Assembly: GCA_025267735.1 (NCBI GenBank)
Contig: CM046294.1
Span: 45,934,070 to 45,998,069 of the forward strand
Reading direction: 5' to 3'
DNA from: Mactra quadrangularis
Lineage: Eukaryota > Mollusca > Bivalvia > Venerida > Mactridae
DNA length: 64,000 bases
Shown here: positions 1-12,100 of the stretch, one piece after another
Layout: every line of letters starts with the position of its first letter
Position numbering within the stretch: the first letter of the stretch is position 1
The notes under the pieces: generated by a model
Told to the model about the DNA's origin: nothing
What the model saw: the letters and a program-made list of their open reading frames with translations, nothing else
Database searches by the model: none
Made by a program: the position numbers and the translations under genes

Positions 1-112
1 CAAAATATGTGTTGAATGCGACGTTAAAAAAAAAACACACAAAAACACGGTGACTGAGATAGTTTTGCTCTAGGGCAGTATATTAATGTCTATAATTTGG
101 TTTTTATTTCAG

Positions 113-162
113 GTGGTTTTGACTTAAAGAGTATTTTAGATTCAAGGTATTTCTTCAGTTGA
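113..162 (+). CDS. Possible terminal exon of an unidentified upstream gene (partial)
   Basis: A pyrimidine-rich stretch ending in TTTATTTCAG (to 112) is followed by a short open frame reading GFDLKSILDSRYFFS and a TGA stop at 160-162. An AATAAA lies at 297-302 and a T/GT-rich stretch follows at about 315-330, as expected of a vertebrate-like 3' end. The rest of the gene lies outside the window. I do not recognise the protein; 15 residues are too few to place. The gene would converge on GCLC-A. The call rests on the acceptor, stop and poly(A) arrangement alone. Confidence 0.35.
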
Positions 163-296
163 TGGAACAACGTAATGGTTCTGTTGTCATGGTTACCAGT
201 GTCTTTCATTTTTAATGAGTGCTACTCTAAGTGTTGTGTAACTTTAAATGTTTGAATGATTTTTATGAATTTTTTAATTCTGTATAAACATTATTG

Positions 297-330
297 AATA
301 AAATGATCAAAAACATTTATTTGTTTGTGT
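297..330 (+). terminator. Poly(A) signal and GT-rich downstream element
   Basis: AATAAA at 297-302 is followed within 30 bases by TTTGTTTGTGTT. This looks like a cleavage and polyadenylation site for the plus-strand gene entering from the left edge. Confidence 0.4.
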
Positions 331-642
331 TATAATAGCTGTTTCTTGATTTCAACACTTCAGCATAATGTTTTTGTCAGAAAATTCAATTGCAATTATT
401 TTTAGCCATACTTTTCAACAAAAAAAACTCGGCTTATAGTTCGGGGAAACCCAGGCTGGTGATTGGGTAGGTAGGCAATTGGATTGTCTGGTGTCGTTAA
501 CAATTGTGTTAAAGCTTTTGATATGTCTTATATCTTGGCCATTTATGGTCAGATCTTACTGAAACTTCCGATAAATGAAATGACAGTAACTATATATGGA
601 TCAATTTTTGATTATTGCCCTTTGTAATTTTTGCAATTTAAT
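303..642. other. Intergenic, nothing recognised
   Basis: AT-rich sequence between the putative 3' end and the first foldback element. I see no exon, RNA or repeat structure in it. Confidence 0.5.
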
Positions 643-912
643 CATTCGGAACTACCTTGGCGATCTTCTACGCAGATAAACCTCGGATATCATAATAAAA
701 ATAATAAAAATATCATATAAAAAAACAGATCTAGGAATTTGGTATCTGTACGACGTGTGAGACATTGTACTGATGAAATGATGTGATAAATGCCATTATT
801 AAATGTTGACATGAAAATTACAGTCGCTGGACCTTATAACCTGGTTTTATTCCTACTATGTCTGATTTCTGAGGTATGTCTTCGTAGATGATCGCCGAGG
901 TTGTTCCGAATG
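643..912. mobile_element. Foldback MITE with CATTCGGAAC ends
   Basis: The left arm CATTCGGAACTACCTTGGCG and the right arm CGCCGAGGTTGTTCCGAATG are imperfect inverted repeats of each other, with further pairing inside (CTACGCAGAT against the TCTTCGTAGA side). A very short relative is at 16782-16853. There is no coding potential. Confidence 0.55.
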
Positions 913-1138
913 CAATTTAATATTATGAGAAAATCAGAAGTATGATGCTACCCATGCCATAACTGAAACTAGGACAAATTGTTGCCCTTTTTGTAACTTT
1001 CCTGGAGCAATAGAAGATAATATTTATTTAAGGTAAGAATATAAAAATAAGCAACTGAAACTCATTCTTTAATTATGGATTGTTGCTCTTTGTATATATA
1101 TATACCTTTAAATCAATAGAGAACATGCATGAATTGAT

Positions 1139-1445
1139 AAGCCGCCCAGCTAGCTCAGTTGGTAGCATGCAAGTACTGATCGCGGGGTCGTGGGTTTGAT
1201 TCCCGGCGGGCATACTTTCATGGAGCTTGGTCATGAAATTATTTCTACAGCCATTCTCCCTCCTACCACTGATTCTAAATCATGTAGGGCAGTTGTCAGT
1301 CACTGACGAGAGTAGGCGCTTAGTAGTTGGTTAACAGCTAGATCCAGAGATTTAGCCTTTCCAGGAGGAGTGAGTAGGTTGACTTACCACCGTTATATGA
1401 CCTATATAATGTGTTGCTACAGCGTTAAACCCAACAAACAAACAA
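1139..1445 (+). mobile_element. tRNA-derived SINE with 12-bp target-site duplication
   Basis: The head is tRNA-like: A box TAGCTCAGTTGGTAG, B box GGGTTTGATTCCC. The body ends in a GTTGCTACAGCGTTAAACCC-type tail and CAAA repeats. It is flanked by direct repeats GCATGAATTGAT at 1127-1138 and 1446-1457. The homologous site in the B unit (near 30340) has a single, slightly changed copy and no insert, so this SINE entered unit A after the duplication. Confidence 0.85.
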
Positions 1446-1564
1446 GCATGAATTGATTTATTTATATATCTATTTTTCTGTATGGAACATAAATTTGTTT
1501 TCTAATTACCCCCACTGAGCTAAAGATCCAGCTTTAATGTGGTTTTCACAAATTTTTTTTTTTG

Positions 1565-1720
1565 ATTTTTTTATGTGATCAAGTGGTCATAGGTTCAATT
1601 TTCAAGTCAACTATATTTTCATGGAGTTTTGTCATGATATAATTTCATTAGTCATTCTCCCTCCTGCCACTGATTCTAAATTACTTAGGACAGCTATAGT
1701 CGCTAACAATTTTAAATGAA
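1565..1720 (+). mobile_element. Degenerate SINE body, shared by both units
   Basis: Resembles the middle of the 1139-1445 SINE (ATTTTCATGGAG, TCATTCTCCCTCCTGCCACT). The same fragment is at about 30478-30610, so it predates the tandem duplication. Confidence 0.5.
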
Positions 1721-2284
1721 AACTCAAGCCAAGATGAAACTTGTTTTGTAACTTTATTATTTATGCATAGATTATAATAGCGTACTAGTATGAGACTATA
1801 ACAAATTAATATTAAGACAATAAGCTACTCTGAGAGTGATGGCGTATGTAAGATTGTTCTTCTTTGGATGTATGTACAGTCTATGAACTAAGGACATGAA
1901 AGTGGTTGCCTGAACAGCAGCAAGCACTATAACTTGTTAGTAGAAATTTGGTTGCCCAAAAGAAATTTTTGATTGTCCGAAATAGAAATTGTTGTCCTGG
2001 GCAACCTGACGCCCACAAATTTCGTAGACTATATGTATGAAGAAATAATGGGAGTTAAAATGCAATCCACATACGCTAATGCCCTCCATTTGACGTAAGT
2101 GTAAAGCAAGAGAGATAATGTGACACTCATACATGTACCAGAGTGCCCCCACTTGATCATAAATATAATGCAAATGAGTAAAAAAGCAGAGAAAATTTCT
2201 ATGGTGGCCAAAATCTGCTACTTTTCAAAAACGGTATAATATGTATTTAAATGTCTGCTGACATTTTTTGCGAGCTTGGCAAAA

Positions 2285-3191
2285 TGTTAAACCATAGTAG
2301 AGCAGCTACATCTACACATCATAAATTTAAATAATAATTTATTACACTAAAAACATTATAACCAACATTTACACATTTCAGAATTAATTTATAACTTATA
2401 ACACCATAAACCATATAAGAAAAACTTCATTTGTAAACAGCTACTTTTTTACATTTCATAATTATATGATAATTTATTACACCATAAACCATACAAAAAA
2501 TCATTTAATAACAGCTACTCAGTAAACAGTTCATAATTAAATCATAAAATTTATTACACAAAAAACCATATAAAAAGTTTCATTGTATGCCAGCTACATT
2601 TACACATATATAATTAAATCATAAAATTTATTACACCATATTCCATATTAGCTAAGTTTCATTGTATGAACATTTTACATTTACACATTTTATAATTAAA
2701 TCATAATTTATTTCACCATAAACCATATAAAAAAGTTTCATTGTATGCCAGCTACATTTACACATTTCAGAATTAATTTATAACACCATAAACCATATAG
2801 CAACATCATTAAATAACAGCTACATTTAAACAGTTCCTAATTAAATCATAATACTAATTTAGCTAAGTTTCATTAAATGCCAGCAACATTTACACATATA
2901 CGAAATTAGCAAAGTTTCATTGTATGCCAGCAACATTTACACATATACCAAATAAGCAAAGTTTCATTGTATGCCAGCAACATTTACTCATTTCATCATT
3001 AAACAATAATTTATTACACCATAAACCTTATAAAAAGTTTCATTGTATGCCAGCAACATTTACACATTTTTTAATTAAACAATAATTTATTACACCATAA
3101 ACCATATAAAAAGTTTCATTGTATGCCAGCAACATTTACACATTTCATCATTAAACAATAATTTATTACACCATAAACCTTATAAAAAGTT
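2285..3191 (-). repeat. 3' tandem array of GCLC-A, period about 76 bp, coding-derived
   Basis: About nine recognisable units directly downstream of the GCLC-A stop codon, plus degenerate ones. On the minus strand a unit reads: GATGAAATGTGTAAATG, TTGCTGGCATACAATGAAAC, then an AT-rich spacer with GTTTATGGTGTAATAAATTA. The first part equals the last coding codons (MKCVNVAGIQ and TGA stop) of the terminal exon at 3192. Consecutive core copies near 3041, 3117 and 3193 are 76 bases apart. Each intact unit carries AATAAA, so the 3' UTR may have many poly(A) signals. Units become more degenerate away from the gene. Confidence 0.85.
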
Positions 3192-6100
3192 TCATTGTAT
3201 GCCAGCAACATTTACACATTTCATCATTAAATCATAATTAATCACATCAGATACCACGGAATCATGATTATATGCTGGATGATTCTCTACTATATCTCTC
3301 ACCCATCTTGCCCGCGTCTTTTCTTTACCTGAAAAATGTTCATTATACATTTTTCAGGGTATATAGCGAGTTTAGTCAAATGATTTTCATATATGTTGCT
3401 ACGGCGTTAAACTGAATGAAACAAACTAAGGCCACAACAAATTGATTATGTGTTCTATGGAATTTTCTGGAAAATAATGGGGCGAGCGAGCGAAGAAATT
3501 TATTTTCAAAAAAGTCTTTATTCACTTGCTTTATATAGTGGTTTGAACAAATTTTTATGAGCGAGCGAGGAAATAAAACTCCTTTTTTTGTAAAAACCGT
3601 CAAAATTAAGGTGCGAGCGAATCCATAGAACATATGATCAATTTGTTGTGGTCTAACAAACATGATTTTCATAATGTATACAAACACTTAGTTCTCACCA
3701 AGTTTATCTAACAACCGAGATTTAGAAAACACATCAACTAGCTGATTTCTATGTTAAAAATGCCACATTATCACGTAAGTTATAATATACAAATTCAAAG
3801 ACGAGGTCTTTCTGAAAAACATAAGAGTTGGAATCAAAGTGCTAACAGCGCAGTCGGACATGAGGTTTTGAAAGAATACATCTGAACACGGAATTATACA
3901 ACAAACGGAAGCAATATTAGGGAACTTTGCCTTACATAAGCATAATTTGTTTTACAAATGTAATTCAATTCAACATATCGTCTGCCTGTTAGCGCATAAT
4001 GCGAACTTAATTAATTAAAGTAGTAACTGTCCTTTGAATTGTCCCTTGCAATCGTCCGCTACAAATATTAATGAGAATTTGCTACAGTCCGCTACTAAAC
4101 ATCAGAAAATCATATGTAAAAACCTCGTAAAACAACGTTCATATATTTATTTTGACAATGATATTTAAAGTACCTCATTGTAGCGTAAACAAAGATCGGA
4201 AACAAATTCAAATGAAATAAGTAGATACTTTTTATAGCAAAGGAGAAATTAGACAATTATTCTCACAGATGTGCTCTTTTCAATGGTCATCTGAATGTGT
4301 TTGTTGTGACAACAAGTAACGTTCACCTACCTGAAGCACGGTCTGATATCAACTTGATATATTTGTTCAATGTTAGTTTTGTCTCTGTATCAAATTCTTC
4401 ACTTCCATCAATATATTTGTTCATATAGTACATCACACCTTTATACTCGTTCTGTAAAATAGTTAATGTATACAATCTCTGACCAAAACTATTGTTTTAT
4501 GCCAGAATTTTGTTTCTCTATTTTCTTATAGAGGGGAGATTAATACTTAATCAAAATGACACATTTATTATCTATGATTTTACAATCACAAGCTATGTAA
4601 TGAATGTTATCCATACAAAATGACGAGCACAATGAAATGATTGAAAATGTCCAATTTTTGTAAGCATGCACTATAATTTTCAAAATCAGTTTTTAAATGT
4701 GAGTGGTATTAAGGATTGTGTACCTTAAGTTACACTATTATAGGACCATCAAAATTGATGTTCTTTATACTAGAATGGTCTTTATATAGAGACCCTTGTG
4801 TTCTTACATCAAACATGATGGACTTTAAGTCGTCAAAAATGATAAAAAGAGAGACTTATTGGCTAATATTTTTCAACATCGATCCGGTGAATTATTGGCG
4901 TCCCTAGATGGGTTTTTACTTCTTTAACGGTCGAATGTGCATCGATTATCCTAAAATGAGGAGATTGTCAATTGACCTTCTGAGGAAACTTCATGATTTT
5001 GTTTTTTGTTCGAATTACTTAGACTTCATTTCAAAGTTTGTTTAGAGTCTTTCACCGACACCACTCGATTTCAGAGGAGTTTATAAACTGTTCCTAACCT
5101 TGCCATGCATGATTTCGTCGACAGTCATCTGAACAAACTCTTTATCCCAGCAGTCAGCTATCAAACCATTTTCCTTTCCATTCGTAGGTTCATCTGGAAA
5201 AAACCGCAAGGCCACAACAATTTGATGATGTGTTTTATAGATTTTTCTGGAAAATAATGGGGCGAGCGAGCAAAGAAATTTCTTATCAAAAAATCTTAAT
5301 TCAGTTGCTTTATATAGCGGTTTGAACAAATTTGTATGAGAGAGCGAGGAAATAAAAATATTTTTTGTTAAAAACCGTAAAAATTAAGGCGCGATCGGAT
5401 CCATATAGCACATGATCAATTTGTTGTTGCCAAAGCGAACGACGAAGAGAGATTTTATGGTCACCGCTAGCAAATAACGAAATCAAGAACAGTGAATGAA
5501 TCCAGTACCCTGTTCAATTACCCTAAACGTTCCAAAACGTTCCGTAACGATTCATTCGGAACTCCTCGGTCATTCGCTGCGAAAAATCTTGGACATAATT
5601 AGACGCTATTTTGGAACTACCGACGGGTGTTGAAGTAAACAAATAGACGATAGTTTAGGCAATGAGTGATGTTTCGTTTTTAGTCAATAAATTTTGAAAC
5701 ATCACTAATTGCCTTAACGATCGTATATTTGTTTATTAGATTAGATTATTCGCAGCGAATGGCCGAGGAGTTCCAAATGTATCGTTACGGAACGTTTTGG
5801 AACGTTTATGGTAATTGAACAGGCTACAGGTGTAAGTTTAAAAGTCTGTCAGAAAAATGTTTAAAAACAAACATGTCAAGAACAACATCAGTAATAATCA
5901 CAGATTTACCACAAGAAAAGTTTGTGAAAATGTAACAGTGTTAAAACTCACCTTTCTCAATATTGGTTTTGAAATAAAAGACTTCTTCAAGAACAGCATT
6001 TCGTTTTGAAGCTTTATCAAGATTGTTGTCCACTTTTGATAATGGTATCATAAAATCTAAACCATACTCTAATATCACACGTGCTAGAAGTGTCACAAAA

Positions 6101-9100
6101 ACTGCATACGCGGCATTTTCAAAATCTGTTAGTTGAACATCCATTGGTCTGAATTCTACCCTCCATCCAACGTTTTGGTCTAGTACTGGTATTTTCAATC
6201 TAACTATCCGCCAATTGCTTGAATTAATTGTCTAAATATTAAGTGTGAACCATTTTAATAGCATAGAATGAATAAGTAGATATTTTGTAAGAAACAATTT
6301 ATGCCAGATCAAATATTGAAATTAGGTAAAATGAACGATCAGTTAAAAAAATAGTGAAAGTATTATACTTAACGAAACTTCTAAGTATTCTTGATTTCCA
6401 TTGTGAAGGAATTTTTATTTATCAATATTTATGTTCGATCGGTAATGGAAAGGTGAATAGGACCATGCCGTCGTCTTCATGCATGGTTTTTTATGCTTCT
6501 TTATCGATGCACAACCGGTTTTGTTGTGCATGTCTTGAAAAGCGAAAATGGCCACGTGGTCAATTTTGGTGATATCACTAGTGTGTTGATATGCACAACG
6601 AAAAAAAACAAGAAATGGATCGACTGTCGCTATAAGAACGAGGAATTGCCGTAGGTCTTTTGCGGGACGGTGCATCACCTGCTGAGATAAACTTTTTTTC
6701 TGTTAAATCATAGCTATTAAAAATTTTTCATTTCTGTTTTTCAAAATGTGAAAATGATAAATGAAATAATACGTACATCATACATGCCAGTATCATCATT
6801 GTTGTTTTCATTGAAACATTCTTTATGTAACGTCAAAGGATCATGTATAAGTTGATAAGCTATATGTTTAGACATCAGATCATCCACATCTGTAATAAAT
6901 AGAGGATATTTGGTTTTTATTTCGGTGTAAGGATGCAATATTTTTACGAGTGGTGTAGCCACGAGGGAAAATATAATATCATTAACTCACGAGTGAAATA
7001 AATATATCTTACACCGAAAGAAACCATTTTTCTGTTTATTATATGCTTCAAACTGGCTTTTTAAAGTTTAAGTATGATATGTCATCAGAATGGCACATCC
7101 AAACAGTGAAAAATAACTAACTTATTTTCATTGTTTCAAAACAGTGGAATATCGATTTTTATTTTTTTGATAAATCCGGGTATTCCACTGGAAAGCATAT
7201 AACAAAATATATGTTTTAACTACCCTCTGCTTGTCTGTCGAGGCTGGCTGTCATATAAGTCATCAAAGGCATTTATTTTATTAGGCGGACTTTTCATCGA
7301 AAAAATCGGCTTATAGTTTGGCGAAACCCGGGCGGTCGGGCAGTCTGGGCCTCCGGCGTCATAAACAATTACGTTAAAAGTTTTTTATTCACCACATATT
7401 TCTGCCATTTATTGTCAGATATTGATGAAATTTGATGCAATGATGACATACTATGTGATGAACAGAATAAGAAAGTAACCACAACTCTACCTGGCTTTAT
7501 TATGGATTATTTCCCTATGTAATTTATACTTTAAATTGTCAATATAATGCATTTCTCTGCCATTTTTTGGTCAGATCTTGATGAAAACCCGCCACTAATG
7601 TGGCTTCCACATTATATTTCTTGTATTCTAAATATATAGTCTGTCAAGATGTTTTAAAGCATTCTGCGGACGTGTTTGACCATTTTACAGTTGATCACTT
7701 TTTTTTGTACAGCTGGGGGAAACCCTGATATTTGAATTCCTGACATTTATTTATTTTATTTTATTTATTGGAGTTAACGCCGTGTCAACACACTTTATGT
7801 CATTTTACGGCGTCCAGCGCACCTAACCTAGCTTTCCTGGACTAATGTCTATTACCAGTACTCACTTACCCTTCCACAAGGTCGGAAACATCTCCATATA
7901 TCTAATTAATGGAGGAAAATCGACATTATTGTCAAATTTTCATGGAAGGGTATAGATCTGCGCTATCGACCCGCATTGAATTAAGCTCTGTACGTACCTT
8001 CTGATATTAATTTGTTATATATATTTTTATCATATGTAACTTCTCTATCATTATACTTATCAGATGTTAAATAGCAATCTACACAACCACTACGGGAACC
8101 TTTATGTCCAACTTTTCCAACCTATAAAAAATGATGCATCAAAATAAAAATGTATTGATAATTATGGCGGCAATTTTCTACCATCTGGTACACCATACGT
8201 AACAGGTTAATTCAGTAGGGCATTCAATTACCCTAAACGTTCCAAAACGTTCTGTAACGATGCATTCGGAACTCCTCGGCCATTCGCTGCGAATACCAGT
8301 AACCTCGGACATGTTTAGACGATATTTTGAAACTACCAATGTTGAAGTAAACAAATATATGATCGTTTAGTCTTTTTAGTCCATAAATTTTGAAACATCA
8401 CTCATTGCCTTAACGATCGTATATCTGTTTATTAGATAAGATAATTCGCAGCGAATGGCCGAGGAGTTCAGAATGTATACGTCACGCAATTTGAAATGAG
8501 CCGTCCAATCAAAGACTCTGAATAATACCGCTTTTAAATAAGCTTGCAAACCTTGGTCTAAAAAATAAAAACTACGAAATCAAAATGTTATTAATAGTGT
8601 TCCGTCTAGATGAAAGCTACGCATTGATTGGTCGACATAAAGGTCATCTCGACGTGACCCTTCATTGAGATAGTAGAGATCCTGTACGACAATGCTCTAC
8701 AGGATATCTGTTTACGGAGATTGCTTTACTTTATTCCATATTGAATACAAACCTCGGATTGAGCTCAATAACCATTTTGTTCTAAACTAATTAAGTAAAA
8801 TACCTTTTGGTTTCTTTCTTCTGAAGTTCTGTCATCCAGACACTCAACAAATAGAGGCCACCTTGAATCAATGTCTGATATAAACCCTTTATGTAATGGT
8901 GAGGACACGCTTAATGCCAACTGATAAAAGTAAAGAAATAACATACATTAAATAACAGGGTTGAATATTTTCATGCATTTTTAGGCCACACTGAATGCGA
9001 TTTTACGATGAGTTTATCCATGGTCAAATGTTTGGTTGGGGTTATCGCCGTAGCAACACATTGTATTGGTCATATATATTTCGGGGGTCTGTAAACCTAC

Positions 9101-12100
9101 TCACCGTTCATTGAAAGGCTTATTGAAAAAAACTGGTCAGTTCCACGTGTCAATTCCTGCACGAGGCGCCCGTGCGTTGTAACTGATTGAAAAGCTTGTC
9201 AATTTCACGTGTTAATTTCTGCACGAAGTTCCCGTGCTTCGTAACTGATTGGAAAGCTTGTCAATTCCACGTGTCAATTTCTGCACGAAGTTTCCGTACG
9301 TTGTAACTGATTTGAAAGCGTGTCAATCCATTGTGTCAATTTCTGCAAGAGGCGCCCGTGCGTTGTAATGTTCAGGATAGAGCATGAGTAGCAGTTTGAT
9401 ATGAGATTTATCAACGAGCGAAACAAATTTTTAAGCAATTTGAATGGCTGAGAGGGTACCTCTGTTGTCTAATTAATTTTATAGTATGTTATAATGCTAA
9501 ATCATTTAAATAAACTGCATATTTTGAAATAAATATTTTGGTCCAGTAAATTTTTATTCCGCCCAGTTACAATTTGTTGGACCTATTGCATATGGTGACG
9601 AAAGTTAGTCTGAAGACTGCAGCTAACAAAATACACTCTCGGGTCCGTTTCTTGATCCCCCAGTTTTGAGCTAGTAAGCCCCAAAACACAGATTTATGTT
9701 TTAAATGTAATTTTAACCAACGCCGAAGTTGCTATCCATCGATCACCAGAGTAAGGTCGAGGTCACCCGGCCACGCCACGTAAAACCACGCCCATTCCAT
9801 TGTTGTTATTTAATATTTAACCATACTTACCATGATCGGACAGAGTGGAACTAGTTGATCATACAGATATTTTGCTTGTTCTAAATTTTTTGCTTGTATT
9901 GTCACTTGTAGGCAGCAACAGCCAACCCCTGTAGTTTACAAATATAGAAATAAGAGAATTCAATCTAGCAGGGATTTTATATAACAGGGATTTGTAACGA
10001 TAAGTAAATGTAATATATTTTCGTCAAATTCACTGTCGTCGCTATTATTTCGGCCCATACGGAAAATAAGTATAAAAGTTTAAATAAAGATATTCACGTG
10101 GAATTTTGTACCAGTACCATTCACATTGACATAAATGTTACGAAAAATGTGTTTCTAGATGATTTTGAAGTAAATTACGCTCACAGACTGTTTCACAAAA
10201 TAATGCATTTTCCCGCCGATCTGCCATTTTTACCCATATTTTACATCACCTAGAGTTACATTTTCGGTCATAATTAATTGCAACAATTTTTTGTCAAAAA
10301 CTTCAGAAACATTCACAAGTTGCATGGAAGACATGTACAAAAACATAAATCAAGTTTTTAAACTCTGAAATAGTTTGTACAGCCTGCTTCAGCCAGTTAT
10401 AGACATTGACGACTGAGAAAATTCAAAAAAAGCACCTCGTTACAAATCCCTGTTACATAGAATACCTGCACAATTTAACCACCAACAAGAACTATATGAT
10501 TGATAAAACACAATGGGCAAGGGCAAGTTTAACTCAGGAATAAACATGCAGGAATGTAAGTTAAAATAAAGGGCCATAGTTTAACCTCTAAATAGAACTT
10601 AAAAATCTAACAACCAATTCAACATAAAACTTGGCCACTAAACCCCACACACCTTTATCCCAATGACTATTTCCACTCATGGCAAATGGAAATTGAACAT
10701 TTCAATACATCAGATCTGAGATATTCAAGCACTTGACTCTAGTAGTGACATAAACATAATTATAGCTAAACATCAAAACAAATGACCGTCAGGGACAAAA
10801 AAAAATGTGGCAGGGTAAATGTATGCGCCACTGACATTAAATTTTATGTACAATGAGTGGCAAAATTCATTGCGAATTGGCGATCTACTATACAATTCGA
10901 TGCACGACATTGCGATACGACTCGCGACATTACGAAAGGACGGACGACATTGTAATACGACGGACGGTTACAAGTATACCTTGCAAATAACATTAGTGAA
11001 ATGAACTATATCTAAGGCAACTTTCCATTGATAAATGATTTGACATTGCCGCAGGTTGCCTCAATTGGCGGCTTTATTTTAAGACACAAAAAAGCAACCA
11101 AAACTCTTACCATAGGTCATGTGATCTATATATACATGGTTAGGTTGATGGCCTGTCTCTCGTCTGTCTGAGATAGCATCTAAACTATCATCACGTGACA
11201 TACCACGTGTGTTCTTATCCTTATATACTGAAATGTTATAGTTCGCACAATATATCAAAACATGTCCGTGTAAATATTAAAATAAACCAATCCATAGCAG
11301 AGTACGGTGGCATTGAGGTGACATGAAAATATATTTTATTTTTTCACGTGGCCACGTAAAAGCTTTACGTGGCCTAGCAGTAGCTATTACGTGGCCACGT
11401 AATAGCTTTACGTGGCCAGGCAGTAGCTTTTACGTGCGCACGCAATAACGTTTACGTGGCCACGTAATAGCTTTACGTGCGCTTGTAATAGCGTTTACGT
11501 GGCCACGTAATAGCTTTACGTGCGCACGTAATTATTGACCAATAAAGGTTGTCGAAAAATGGCCGCCAATTTCGACAACTCTCATTGATCAATTATTACG
11601 TGCGCACGTAAAGTTTAAAGATATCTCCATGTCACCTCTATGCCACCGTAGGTAAGTAGTGGGGTCGATAAGTGTCATTTTTCAAGTCAATCTTTCACTT
11701 TGTGATACAAGCACCAAATTTGGTACAGTTGTTTTACATAGTGTGTAGTTTACAAAAAGCACGATTTCCACCTCCAAATTCAAGATGGCCGCCATTTTTT
11801 CAAGATGGCCGCCGATTATAGGGATTTTTTGCCCTGTTTATAGTAAATAGCATTTTTTTATTTTTTTTTATTTAAGTATATATCAAATTAATTTCAAAAG
11901 TATATGACTAATGAACAATTCTGTTAAATTCTTTTAAAAAAACCAATTTAATGGCTTTCAATTCAAAATGGCGTCCATTTTAAGACGCCAAATAATTTTA
12001 TACACTAACGCTTATTCTCGGATGAAATTCATTGCATTAAATTGATTCAGAACATTTCTTATTTATAAGAATATAACTTAAAGTAAAACCAGTGCATCTG

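Noticed and set aside
3376..3687. 103-codon open frame (minus) with paralogous frames at 5081 and 34594
   Set aside because: It coincides with a TIR MITE found in three places; no protein similarity.
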